Positions 9,931-20,544 of a stretch of 64,000 nt of DNA are shown here, piece after piece. The position numbers and the translations under genes are program-made. Under the pieces are notes generated by a model that saw nothing but the letters and a program-made list of their open reading frames with translations, did no database searches and had not been told where the DNA came from. The DNA comes from Aedes albopictus. Taxonomy: Eukaryota; Arthropoda; Insecta; Diptera; Culicidae. The DNA lies in contig NC_085138.1 in NCBI RefSeq assembly GCF_035046485.1, positions 287,676,089 through 287,740,088 of the forward strand. The letters run 5' to 3'. Each line of letters begins with the position of its first letter. The first letter of the stretch is position 1.

Positions 9931-10774
9931 CACATTGGTCGGGCTCCATACAAAGGGGCGGCCAAAACTCTCAAAAAACGAAATTGATATTTTTAAACTT
10001 TATTTCACCTTATAACAAAGTTAATGTATTGTACTTTTATGATTCTTAATTAAAAGCATACCAGCTTTTGTATTTCAATGACGTTTTCACTGCCAAAGTG
10101 GCCTAAGTCATGAAATTGAAAAATGAATTATTCGAAAAAAGTAAAATAATAATATTTTGAGAATGGAATATATGTTTTAAGTTATCCAGCATATGAAAGC
10201 TTGTTATTGGACTGTTTGTATGCACGTATGGTGCAAAATAAATATGTCACTAAAGTTTTCAAATTTTCATATATTGTACCTTAGAAATTTTGGTAATTTT
10301 TAAGTTAAAAAACGGTTCGTGTCGTCACGTGTCGCCGCAATTTCGAATAGTACATCTTAAACATCATGCTTAGAGCTGCCTAAAAACGTTTAAATATTTT
10401 GCAGAAATTTGCAGTTTTTCAAATTAGAGCTATTTAAAAAAGTTATGTTTTTTCATATATTTTACGTTATTTTTCCATTTTTTACTGAAATAAAATTTAT
10501 CTTCTCACATTTTTCACACGTTTTGAACAAAATTGATTGGATTTGATTAAAAGATGATCATTTATTTAAATTCGAATTGATTTTCTAACAAAAAACGCAA
10601 AAAATGTGGAAATTACTGATTTTTACCGTTTTTGAAATTATTGAAATTACGTATTTTTTTAATACCCCTTTTTAAATACTAAAAATACTATATAACACAT
10701 CTAGGCAACCTATAACTTCGATTAAACACATAAAAAGAGTTTTGGCCGAACTTTATCATTTTCCGACCATTGTG
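9931..10774. mobile_element. 844-bp non-autonomous Transib-like element
   Basis: The ends are cacattggtcgg (left) and, inverted from the right, cacaatggtcgg, with a second shared block ggccaaaactct just inside. The exact 5-bp TSD is ccttg (9926-9930 and 10775-10779). Removing element and one TSD restores the R1 3' UTR as in copy A. A cacWatg start and a 5-bp TSD are hallmarks of Transib, whose transposase is related to RAG1. The AT-rich interior has no reading frame. Assignment to Transib rests only on ends and TSD size. Confidence 0.75.
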
Positions 10775-11237
10775 CCTTGCCTTCAGCAGGTCAGATCGGG
10801 TTGCACGTGGGCATCAGTTCTTGATGTCTGCCAAGCAGTTGGGCGCGGGCGGGGTTGATCCTCCCCGCCTTCCGAGGACAAAGGGAGTGGCGAGGACCAC
10901 TCAGGAAACTGGCTAAGCGCCAGCATGCTACCGTGATGGACTCTCCAGAGCGAGTCATCGATGTTCGTTGCTGCTAGGCTACGGCAGCTAACCTTGAGAG
11001 TGCGATATGCACTAGCCCCTCTCTGAAGCAATACCTTCTTGGTGGTTCCGGAGAGACGTAGGGTTTGGCGACCATAGGAATGTGTTTTAGTGGGTCGAGG
11101 AGAGAGTAGTCCTGGCTTTTACTAGTGTTGTAGAAGACGGCCTTAACCCCACACTACCCTAACCTTCCTGTTAGGGTGTCTGATGAGCAGATTTTCCCCC
11201 TATGGTTTAGAAGGAAAAAAAAAACAGTCCAACATCA

Positions 11238-12486
11238 GCATCAATCTTATACTCATCGATATGTAATCCTTCTCGAGATCAGTATACACGCTATCAAGTA
11301 CCAATTACCGCACAACTAAAACAATATTACGTCGCAGGTTGACAACAATTGCACCTGACCTTGGCGTTGATTTCGTTTTCCACGGCTCAGTGAACGTTCC
11401 TCACATGGGTACGCGGCCGCCGTCGCTGGGTCGCAAACTTCTATCCATCTCCACCGCTCCGTGGTGGCAAGTGACTTCGACCGAGACCGCGACCACCTAC
11501 AAACACGAACAGCAGCCAGCCAGCTCCACAGTCCCAGCGCACCAGTTTCTGTATGCGTATTGTCTCGGAACGAAGCGGAAAATTTGGCTTCCTAACCGCT
11601 GCCGTCGAGGGAAAACAATAGCGATTCAAGGTCTTGAAAATGTCTTGGAACAAACCGCAGCGCCGTCAGCGCGGGTGGCGCACGCGAGAGGTATCTGCCT
11701 ACAACATGTCTCGTGTATGTAGATTAGCGACTAAAGTACTCACACCTATCGCCAAACAGTCGGAACGCAATGAATGAGATAAAAAAAACGCGTGTGTGAC
11801 TTTATTAAATTATCTTGTTCATTCACATTTTTCACCACCCTTCAAGAGTGCGCCGCATGTCGTGGAGGTTAACCGAACTCTACCCGCTGAAGAAAATAAT
11901 AGTCGTGTTGTTTTTCACGTCGTTACCTTTTTTTCTGCTTACCTACCTTTTACATGCTAATTCAAAGCGGCGGCGTTTATGCTTATTAAATTGTTCATTC
12001 CACTCGCTGCGGCTGTTGTTGCTGCCAAAAGACGTCGTCTGAGACGATGATGATGGAGATATGGTTACAATGCGCCGGATCGAGATTTGCACGCAACTAG
12101 CGCTCTGGCAGGTCTAATGAACAATTTGTTTCTTACATTTTGGCGTGCGCACTGAGGTCCACTACTGGCCTGGCAACTGATGCGGATAATGCGTGTATGT
12201 ACTTAATTATGATGCAATTTCCACCAATGAGGAATTGCCAAGGGAGTTGCTGACTCGATATACCGAGGGGAGGTGAAACGGTTTGTGTTTGCATGTCGAT
12301 AAACGGCACTTGATACGCGGTCCATTGCTATAACATACCAACTTTGATTGGGCAACGAATGTCATTTTGCTCGCAAAAACAGTGCTCTATGATCAATCTA
12401 ATGATTGTGAGCTAGGTCAAACAGAACGAGTCTTCAAGCATGTACAAGCAAATATCAATCCAATCAAGATTTATTTTTGGTGCGAT
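11238..12486. other. Unassigned sequence downstream of R1 copy B
   Basis: A GC-richer patch (11339-11722) has a 127-codon open frame on the plus strand without any recognisable domain or codon pattern, so I do not call it a gene. The rest is AT-rich with no repeats I recognise. The last 23 bases (12487-12509) match inverted the flank of MITE-1 copy 1 (2284-2308). Confidence 0.4.
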
Positions 12487-12649
12487 AACACCGTTCAACA
12501 CTAAATTTTGTTATGGGATGAGAAAAAAAAAAGAACGGAGGTTTGGGACCCTAGAATTCGGTCACAGTTTATGACCGAATTTTGTATGGAGAATTTGGGG
12601 TGTTCAATTGATATGTGCATTAGAACGCATACATTACGTATATTTATTT

Positions 12650-12770
12650 GTTCAACATCACATTTAAGACAAGACAAAGTCAACAATAGTACGCCACAAT
12701 ACTCGGTGTGTGGCTGCCACTCTCCATCCTCGGTCGCGCCAGGCCACGCTCCACCTGATCCGCCCATCGT
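12650..12770 (-). pseudogene. C-terminus of the RTE-like ORF beyond the nested element
   Basis: The frame gives ARWADQVERGLA and, after a frameshift, VAATHRVLWRTIVDFVLS. Joined across the nested element (one copy of gctctctg kept), the codons run GAQRA-RWADQVE without a break, so both parts are one ORF. Confidence 0.85.
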
Positions 12771-12785
12771 GCTCTCTGGAATCTA

Positions 12786-13000
12786 TGACAAAAGGTCGAA
12801 AGACATAAGGTTGAAAGGACAAAAGGTCGAAGGACAAAAGGTCGAATGGACAAAAGGTCGAATGGACAAAAGGTCGAATGGACAAAAGGTCGAATGGACA
12901 AAAGGTCGAATGAGACAAAAGGTCGATAGGACAAAAGGTCGAATGGGACAAAAGGTCGAATGGACAAAAGGTCGAATGGACAAAAGGTCTAAAAGGGTAA
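12786..13000 (+). repeat. Minisatellite (ggtcgaatggacaaaa)n, left arm
   Basis: About 12 units of 16-17 bp with unit variants (aggacaaaa, tgggacaaaa), decaying toward 13040. The open frame across it (KVEGQKVEWTKGRMDKR...) is a repeat artefact. Confidence 0.92.
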
Positions 13001-13359
13001 AGAGGTTAAATAGACTAAAGACAAATTGGAAGACATAAAAAAGTGATCAGAATTCAACAGAAAAACGACGATTAAAAAATAGAACGAGTGATAGCAAAAT
13101 TATTCAACAACTTCAAAACAATCATTATTGGAAAATAGGAAAGTGTCTTCTAAAACTTGCAATAGCTTATGCAGCAATTTTTACCGCATTGCAATTCGAA
13201 ATAGATGCCCATAAATGATGAAAAGTAATGTTAAGTTAAGGTTAAATATGAAAAATAATATTCCTTGCGTGGTATGTAACGCAGAAATTGTGCCCATTTA
13301 CGCTCATCTTTCACTGAACTTCTCAGTTTCATTTACCTTACAAAAGAGAAAGAGAAAAA

Positions 13360-14745
13360 ACGCACAATAAAATGTATGTACATAATTTCTCTCACGCAGT
13401 TTTTGTGCGGGTGATTAGAGTGCTGCGTGAGAGCAATGAGAGCCCGCAGATCATAATCCCAGTGCGCAATTTCTGCGCGCAAGCAGAAAAAACAGAACTC
13501 AGTGCACACGCAGTGTGTTTAATGGGGTCAGTGTTGTTTGAGCATTTGGTGAACCGCAAGCATGCTAGTAAGTCAAAAACCCGCTAAGGGGTATCAAATC
13601 CTGTGATATCAGAGACAAGCAGACGTCTTAAGCTGGTCAAGGACTTACAGTTGATGAATATTTTGGTTCCAAATTCCACCAACAGGTGGTGCTAGTGAGC
13701 TGACAAATTTTGTTTTTCATATATATCAGGAAAATTTGCAAAAAAATGCAATTAGCGCCACCTAGCTGCAGAAACTCGAACCAAACGATAGTTATCCTGA
13801 AAGCCCTTGATCTACCAAACAATTTTGCCGAAGACACCATCTTTCTAAAGAATTAGAATGCTGAGATATGTGAAATGTAAAATTTGTACGCTATTTAGCG
13901 CCGCCTAGCGGTGAAATCACAAATCACACGGCCCATATTCTGAAAGCCCTTGACCAGCTGAACAACTTTGCCGAGGAAACCCACTCTCTAAGTAGGTAAT
14001 CAGGTTCCTGAGATATATGGGATGGAAATTTTGTCAGTGTTGCATCTGCTTGTCTAAGATATCACATAAATCACAGACAAGTAGATGTGACACTAGCGAA
14101 ATTTCAATGTATATATCTCATGATCCTGATTACTTAGAGAGTTGGTGTCTTCGGCAATATGGTTTGGTAGATCAAGGGCTTTCAGAATAATTACCGTTTG
14201 GTTCAAGTTTCAACAGCTACGCGGCGCTAGTTGCATATTTTGGCAAATTTTCCTGATATTTATGAAAAACAAATATTTTTAGCTCACTAGCACCGCCGAG
14301 CGGTGGAATTTTGAATCTTAAATCTTATTATCGGTTAATCCTTGACCAGTCAAACGACTTTGCCGAAGACACCAACTTTCTAAGTAATCAGGATCATGAG
14401 ATATATGAGATTGAAATTTCGTTAGTGTCACATCTATTTGTCTGTGATTTATGAGATATCTTAGACAAGCAAGTACTTTTATACTCCTGTGGTACACACA
14501 GTATTGCACTGGAAGCACGACTGAGTGCGCTCTCAACACGAATTTTTGTGTGCACATTTTCTGCGCGCACAAAATATGCACGCAGAAACTGAAAAAAAAC
14601 ATGTTTGTGGTAACATTTGTTTGAGCACTCATTTTGAGGGTGAGCGGGTGGTTTGTGTGTGAAAAAAGTTGCGTAGTTCACCCTCGCTCTCGTTGAAAGT
14701 CGTGTGTAGATTGTATGTTTTCTCTTCACACGTTTCGCACTGAGG
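13360..14745. repeat. Inner inverted repeats of the foldback element
   Basis: Bases 13360-13530 (cgcacaataaaa ... tgcgcgcaagcag) pair with 14490-14745 inverted (tctgcgcgcacaaaat). Bases 13640-14040 (caaattccaccaacaggtgg, agcccttgatctaccaaaca) pair imperfectly with 14090-14480. The motif gacaagcaga/gacaagtaga marks the boundaries. It looks like one or two older MITEs inside the 3.1-kb element. Confidence 0.65.
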
Positions 14746-15734
14746 AGCATGCCATCTCTGATTCCTTGAAAGAACAGCCTATGGGTTGAAGAAGGATGAA
14801 TCATAGATCGGAATATTTTCATTTGAAATTCCAATCATTAATGCGATTAAATAAAGTCAAGCAGTCTATAAATTAGAAAAGGACAAATCTCTGGGTATTA
14901 TAGGGGTGATCCATGAAGTACGTTACGATTATAGGGGGAGGGTGGTTTGCAAAAGTGTAACAAGCAATATAGTTAGTATAGAACAGGGAGAGGGGGATCG
15001 AATATTCTCAATTTTTGGCGTAACGCCTGTATGAGCAAACAAAATAAAATTGTTTACTTATACAGTATAATTATTAAAATCTACCTATCAATCCAAGAGG
15101 GGATGATCACTAAGCACAAATAGTTAATGAATGTTTCTGCAGTACAGTTAGAAAGAACAGATATTGAAAAGAAGAAGGCAAAATTTCTGATTGAAAAATA
15201 AGTCCCTAAGGAGTCAATAATTATTTCACTAACAAAAGTTAAAAGAACAGCCTATAAATTTAAAAAGGAAAAATTTCTGAACAAAAAACTAAACTAAATT
15301 ACCATTAAATAAATACTACATTAACAGAACTTGAAAGAACAGCCTACAAACCAGGGGACCCGCATGCGGCAAGGTAGGCCTACTGCTCATCTTTTGCGAG
15401 TGTGTTAGTGTGACTGGCAACGCGACCAGAAGCCTAGTCGAATCCGGCTTGGAAATCGGTTTGTTTTTCGCCACCCCCGCGAAATCGCATTGTGTTGTTT
15501 GGGAAGGCCCGCTCGATGCATGTTAGGTAGGCGTAGTTTGTTCGAGTTTGACGTGCCTGCACCCTCCCTGCTACAAACAAAAGAAGGAAAAATTTCCTAT
15601 GGAAATGTTAGTGACTGAAATGCATATGATTTCTATAACAGCACTACAATGTTTCTTTCAATGAGCGGCAACAAAGATTTCTCAAAAATGTTTGTCTTAT
15701 AAGCGAGAAATACCAGCTGGTAAATTGGTCTACT
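14746..15734. other. Non-coding right interior of the foldback element
   Basis: No gene. The phrase agaacagcctat(a/g) recurs at 14773, 15244 and 15335. Around 14905-15030 a block (gatccatgaagtacgttacg ... ggcgtaacgcctgtatgag) resembles parts of the Harbinger-type MITE at 56547-56710. Confidence 0.4.
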
Positions 15735-15900
15735 AAAATTCGACCTTTTGTCCCATTCGACCTTTTGTCCCATTCGACCTTTTGTCCCATTCGACCTTCT
15801 GTCCCTTCGACCTTTTGTCCATTCGACCTTTTGTCCATTCGACCTTTTGTCCTTCGACCTTTTGTCCTTCGACCATTTGTCCTTCGAGCTTCTGTCCCAA
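15735..15900 (-). repeat. Minisatellite, right arm (inverted)
   Basis: About 10 units of ttcgaccttttgtccca / attcgaccttttgtcc, the reverse complement of the left arm. The LINE frame reads into it only because the insertion lies inside an ORF. Confidence 0.92.
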
Positions 15901-15912
15901 AGCCGCTCTCTG

Positions 15913-18730
15913 CGCTCCACGCCTTCTTGTGCCAATCGGATCAGTAGCAAACACCAGCTTTGCAGGATTGTTGTCCGGCATTCTTGCAACATGACCTGTC
16001 CACCGTATCCTTCCGGCTTTGGCCACTTTCTGGATGCTGGGTTCGCCGTAAAGTGCAGCGAGCTCGTGGTTCCGCCACACATCGTTCTCCTGCACGCCGC
16101 CGAAGATCGTCCTTGGCACGCGTCGCTCGAAAACTCCGAGTGCTTGCAGGTCCTCCTCGAGCATGGTCCATGTAGCCCGTAGAGGACCACCGGTCTTATT
16201 AACGTTTTGAACATGGTGCATTTGGTGCGTGGGTGAATCTTTTTCGACCGCAGTTTCTTCTGGAGCCCGTAGTAGGCCCGACTTCCGCTGATGATGCGCC
16301 TCCGAATTTCACGGCTCACGTTGTTGTCAGCCGTCAGTAAGGATCCGAGGTAGACGAATTCCTCCACCACCTCGAAAGTATCCCCGTCTATCGTAACATT
16401 ACTACCCAGACGGATCCGGTCGTGTTCGGTTCCACCTACCAGCATGTTCTTTGTTTTTGAGTTTCACCATCAGTCCGACCTTTGCTGCTTCGCGCTTCAG
16501 GCGGGTGAACAGCTCTGCCACCGTTCCAAATGTTCTGACAATAATGTCCATGTCGTCCGCAAAGCACACAAATTGTCCGGATTTTGTAAAAATCGTTCCC
16601 CGGCTGTTGAGCCCGTCTCGTCACATCACACCTTCCAGAACGACGTAGAAGAGTAGGCATGAGAGTCCATCACCTTGTCTCAGTTCCCGGCGAGATTCGA
16701 ATGAACTGGATAGTTTACCCGAAACCCTTACGCAGTTTTGTACACCGTCCATCGTTGCTTTTATCAGTCTAGTCAGCTTCCTAGGAAAGCCGTTATCGTC
16801 CATGATTCTTCATAGCTCTGCGCGGTCGATACTGTTGTATGCCGCTTTGAAGTCGATGAATAGGTGATGCGTTGGGACCTGGTATTCACGGCATTTCTGG
16901 AGGATTTGTTGTACGGTGAAGATCGGGTCCGTTGTCGACCGTGTTGGCTTGATAACTTCCCACGAACTCATTCGTTTTAGGTGACAGACGACGGAAGATG
17001 ATCTGGGATAGCACTTTGTAGGCAGCGTTCAAAATAGTGATCGCCCTGAAGTTCTCACATTCCAAATGGTCGCCTTTCTTGTGAATGGGGCAGATTACCC
17101 ATTCCTTCCACTCCTCCGGTAGCTGTTCGGTTTTCCAGATTCTGACTATCAGCCGATGCAGACAGGTGGCCAACTTTTCTGGGCCCATCTTGATGAGTTC
17201 AGCTGCGATACCATCCTTACCAGCTGCTTTGTTGGTTTTGAGCTGGTGAATGACATCCTTAATTTCTCTCAGCGTGGGAGTTTGGTTCATTTCCGTCCTC
17301 CGCTGCACTGACGTCGTCGTTTCCTCCGTTGCCGTGATCTCCTGTGCCTATGTTCTCCACGCTGTTCGGGTGCTGATCGAAGTGCTGCTTCCAGCTTTCG
17401 ATCACCTCACGTTCGTCCAGCAAGAGGCCTCCGCCTTTATCCCTGCATATTTCGGTTCGCGGCACGAAGCCGTTGCAGGATGCGTTCAGCTTCTGATAGA
17501 ACTTCCGTGTTTCTTCGGAACGGCACAGCAGTTCCATTTCTACAGACTCCGCTTCTTCCAGGCGGCGCTTTTTCTCCCGAAAGAGGCGGGTCTGCTGTTT
17601 CCACTTCTGTTTATAACGTTCCACGTTCTGTGCAATCCCTTCCTGCAGCATTACCACCCTCGCTGCGTTCTTCTCCTCCAAAACCGTTCTGCACTCTTTG
17701 TCGAACCATTCGTTCCGTCGTTTCCGTTCCACGTACCCGATGGTGCTCTCGGCTGCGTCGTTGATGGTTGCTTTTACTGTAATCCAGCAGTCCTCTAGAG
17801 GGGCCTCATCGAGCTCGCCCTCGTCTGGCAACGCGGCCTCGAGATTCTGCGCGTATGCTGAGGCGACATCCGGTTGTTCCGTGGCTGTCGCCGGTACCGT
17901 ACATTGTTGATGACGGAGAGTTTTGGGCACAGTTTGACCATCACCAGATAGTGGTTGGAGTCGATGTTGGCGCTACGATAGGCCCTGACGTCGATAATGT
18001 CGGAGAAGTGCCGTCCATCGATCAGAACGTGGTCGATTTGAGATTCCGTCTGCTGTGGTGATCTCCAGGTGTAACGATAAGGGAGGCTGTGTTGGAAAAA
18101 GGTGCCACGTATGGCCATATTTTTGAAGGCGACGAAATCGATGAGTCGTAGGCCGTTTTCGTTCGTCTGCTGGTGGGCGCTGAACTTTCCAATCGTCGGT
18201 CTGAATTCCTCCTCCTGGCCTACATGAGCGTTTGAATCTCCTATGATGATCATGACGTCGTGCCTCGGGCAGCGGTCGTACTCGCGTTCGAGCTGCGCGT
18301 AAAATGCGTCCTTGTCATCATCAGTGCTTCCGGAGTGTGGGCTGTGCACGTTTATTATGCTGAAGTTGAAGAATCGGCCCTTGATCCTCAATCTTCACAT
18401 TCTTTCGTCAATCGGCCACCAACCGATCACGCGCCTCTGAATATCACTCATCACGATGAAAGCTGTTCCCAGCTCGCATGTATTGCCGCAGCTCTGGTAG
18501 ATGGTATGATTACCTCTAAACGTTCGCACCATGGATCCTGTCCAACACACCTCCTGCAGCACCACGATGTCGAACCCGCGGTCCTTCAGTAGATCGGCGA
18601 GTATGCGGGTGCTCCCAATGAAGTTGAGAGATCGGCAGTTCCACGTACCGAGTTTCCAATTGCAAGTCCTTTTTGTTCGCTGGGGTCGTTGCCGTTGGTC
18701 TCGGTTCGTATTATTCTGTTGCTGATTTTC
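15913..18730 (-). pseudogene. RTE-like ORF: AP endonuclease plus reverse transcriptase
   Basis: From the N-terminus (about 18660): LGTWNCRSLNFIGSTRIL with DIVVLQEV, FFNFSIINVHSPHSGSTDDD, IIIGDSNAHVGQEEE (usual GDFNAH), ESQIDHVLIDGRHFSD and DSNHYLVMVK (usual DHYLV). RT follows: NKAAGKDGIAAELIKMG, LPEEWKEWVICPIHKKGDH, FIDFKAAYNSIDR (motif A), RRELRQGDGLSCLLFYVVLE (motif B), FVCFADDMDIIVR (motif C), VYLGSLLTADNNVSREIRRR and GRIRWTGHVARMPDNNPAKL. Stops (for example after DRAEL near 16815) and frameshifts break it. All three RT active-site blocks survive, unlike in the R1 copies. The enzyme would nick target DNA and copy its own RNA there. Confidence 0.87.
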
Positions 18731-18734
18731 CGTT

Positions 18735-19111
18735 ACAATGTTTTTTTACGGCTGGCTGGTCGACAAAAACCCCCTACTTTCCGGAGGACCATAGTGCACA
18801 GTTGAGCTTAGAGTCCTTCCCTGGCACTCGGACGTAGATCAGCCGCCCCTAACATGGGGATCAGACGCTGTTGTGAGTCGCTCCTCCTGGAGAACAGACG
18901 CTTAGATTTGCCGAAGCAAACCCCCCCCCCCTCCCTTTCCCTGTCAGCCTACGACCAAAGTTCCCACCGGGGTTGGTTACCCGATCGTCCCTAAGGTTGC
19001 TCATAGTTTCCGGCCGGTACCACAAGGAGGTAGGGATAGGAGTTGCTGGGCAGAGGCTAGTGGATCACAATGGGATCTGAATTGCGCAGCATACCCAGCC
19101 TTTACCGTGCC
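18735..19111 (-). other. RTE-like LINE 5' region
   Basis: GC-richer, no clear ORF; contains an 11-base C-tract near 18927. It ends at the right TSD. Confidence 0.5.
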
Positions 19112-19206
19112 GTGCATTAGAACGCGCTGTGCATATATTTAGGCGTTAGACAATAACGAAACAAACACTCAGAAATAAAAGTAAACACGAAATTATTATT
19201 ATTTAT

Positions 19207-19350
19207 GCATTTTGTGTCCGCATCTCTCTCACTCTCTTTTTGTTTTCATGCTATCCGCTGCTTCGTCTGGGTTGACAAATCACTTCGCTTCAACCCAGGC
19301 CAAACGACAGATAGCATGAAAACAGAAAGAGAATGAGAGAGATGCGGATA
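19207..19350. repeat. Hairpin inside MITE-1 copy 2
   Basis: The arm gtgtccgcatctctctcact ... catgctatc pairs with gatagcatgaaaacagaaag ... gagagatgcggatac around a core with cgtctgggttga / tcaacccaggc. About 60 bp per arm. It is palindromic DNA and there is no evidence of a transcript. Confidence 0.75.
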
Positions 19351-19406
19351 CAAATATGACACTTCTAAGGTCCCAAACCCCTGTTTTTTTTTCTCATCCC
19401 ATAACA

Positions 19407-20244
19407 CCAAATTACCAATGTACCAGAGTGAACGATAAGCCTGGAGTCATTATCGAAACAGGTTTTTTGGAATCTTTGGAGACTTCTTTAATATTCCTAG
19501 ATATACTTCAGTAATTTCAGCATTTCTTCAAAATATGTTCCATGCATTCTTTCAGAAGTTGTTATAGCAGTTTCTTCAAAAATTACTCAAGCGGTTCCTC
19601 AGAGATTCTTCCCCGAATTCATCCATGGGAATGTACCAGTGAAAGGGCGCTGAAATCGGGGAACCTTGACTAACTAGATTTGATTTTACCATGAGCCCTG
19701 GAAATAGATTATCACACATCTTGTCAGTAATTGGCCGAAGCATTGTAATGAGCTTCTGATGGAATTAGCTACAAATTTGCTACAAACGCCAAGATAGTAT
19801 AAGGCATCCACCAAAAAATATCAGGAATATATAACAATTCTTGGTGAGGAAGTCATAAGAAATGTTGAAAGAAGTTTGTTAGAAAGCTTTGAGGAAACGT
19901 TTGGCGAATGGGCAATTTGTTTGAGAATCATCCCATATACTCCGCTCATCGTGATCATCGACAAAACGAGATACATAAATACTTAAAAACATGAAGTCAA
20001 AAAGGGAAGTATGCGATTAAGGTAAATATATAAAACTAAGTATATCATGAGTCATTTTTGATAGGTGTGCTCCAGTGTCAAAAGGTCGGAAACCCCTGCA
20101 TTAAAGGTCACCATAATTCAAACTACAAGTTTTAAACTGATTGGATATTAAAATTTTTACCATTGAAAAAATGTACATAAAATCGAGGTAAAACGTACAT
20201 AAAATCAAAGTACATAAAATCGAGGGTCCACTAAACCGAGACAT
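19407..20244. other. Unassigned AT-rich sequence
   Basis: Bases 19490-19620 resemble the degenerate ttcttcaga/aattcctc repeat of 32.6-37.6 kb. Bases 20170-20232 hold three copies of tacataaaatcga/aaa. No gene seen. Confidence 0.4.
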
Positions 20245-20536
20245 GTCATCAAAAGCCTATAGCGACAGAAATGCGGGAGCCAAAGTGGAGATGGATCGGT
20301 CAAACTTAACGCAGGGACGGGAACGAAATCTGCAAACAAGCGTTAGACTGGAATCCAGCAGAACAACGCAGCAGAGGCAGACCCAGAGGCTCATGGCAGT
20401 GCAGTATCAACGAGAAAATCAAGCAAGTCGACAGAAATTTGACTTGGCCACAGATCAAGGCGATGGCGGGCAATTGCCCAGGATGGAGATCTTTCATTTC
20501 GACCCTCTGCACCACCATGGGAGCTCAGGACTGAAA
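20245..20536 (+). pseudogene. LINE ORF2 C-terminus (RTE/BovB-like)
   Basis: The frame reads CKQALDWNPAEQRSRGRPRG, then QVDRNLTWPQIKAMAGNCPG, then WRSFISTLCTTMGAQD and a stop. This is the standard tail of RTE-type ORF2 proteins (WNP...G.RKRGRP..TW, then LTW..I..MA..R..WR). It is a different family from the LINE at 12.6-19.1 kb. An in-frame stop lies near 20310. Only the tail is present. Confidence 0.75.
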
Positions 20537-20544
20537 GTAAGGAA

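Larger units (their letters stand above)
7229..11224 (+). mobile_element. R1-clade LINE copy B, head-to-tail with A
   Basis: It begins tcttcttctgtagctgttat, 13 bases further upstream in the R1 sequence than copy A. It shares both internal deletions and the 9335 stop with A. Differences from A include the hAT footprint (7630-7645), a 9-base deletion in the C-terminal frame (STAIVWEL against STAITHIVWEL), a 40-base 3' UTR deletion and an 844-bp insertion (9931-10774). Near-TSDs cagtccagcatca / cagtccaacatca flank it. Confidence 0.9.
12779..15904. mobile_element. 3.1-kb foldback element with minisatellite arms
   Basis: The exact 8-bp TSD gctctctg lies at 12771-12778 and 15905-15912, splitting the LINE ORF cleanly. 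The left arm (12786-13000) is a tandem array of a 16-17-bp unit, ggtcgaatggacaaaa. The right arm (15735-15900) is the same array inverted. The tips gaatctatgacaaaaggtcg and, from the right, ggctttgggacagaagctcg are imperfect TIRs. No transposase is visible inside. An 8-bp TSD fits hAT, but arms of tandem repeats recall Foldback-type elements, so the class is open. Confidence 0.88.
12629..19111 (-). mobile_element. Near-full-length RTE-like LINE
   Basis: Read on the minus strand, it has a 5' region (19111-18730), an AP endonuclease, RT and a C-terminal region, then a short 3' end (aaataaatatacg). Without the nested 3,126-bp element and its extra TSD it is about 3.35 kb, which fits the compact RTE plan of one main ORF and a short 3' UTR. 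Its 14-bp TSD is exact. Several stops and frameshifts show it is dead. Clade assignment to RTE is by motif style (NHELAALYGEPSIQKVAKAG) and is not certain. Confidence 0.85.
12487..19406. mobile_element. MITE-1 copy 2, split by a LINE
   Basis: The left part is 12487-12628 (gttatgggatgag at 12510, tagaattcggtcacag, caattgatatgtgcattag). The right part is 19126-19406, ending ctcatcccataac. The outer 13-bp TIR is perfect. The LINE 12629-19111 lies between the halves with a 14-bp TSD (gtgcattagaacgc, 12615-12628 and 19112-19125). Joining the halves restores the motif run seen uninterrupted in copy 1 near 2041-2170. Confidence 0.75.

Noticed and set aside
3847..11224. rDNA locus, because R1 elements normally insert in 28S genes
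   Set aside because: No 28S, 18S or 5.8S-like sequence at any R1 flank.
11339..11722. 127-codon frame in a GC-rich patch
   Set aside because: No domain, no good start context, and open frames on both strands here reflect composition.
12786..13000. CRISPR-like array
   Set aside because: Units are contiguous 16-17 bp repeats without unique spacers, and the context is an animal genome.
12508..13038. 176-codon open frame (and mirror frames on the minus strand at 12664-12983)
   Set aside because: It runs through the 16-17-bp minisatellite and consists of KVEWTKGRMDKR-like repeats, so it is a repeat artefact.
19207..19350. microRNA precursor hairpin
   Set aside because: The arms are too long and perfectly placed within a TIR element; no evidence for a mature product.
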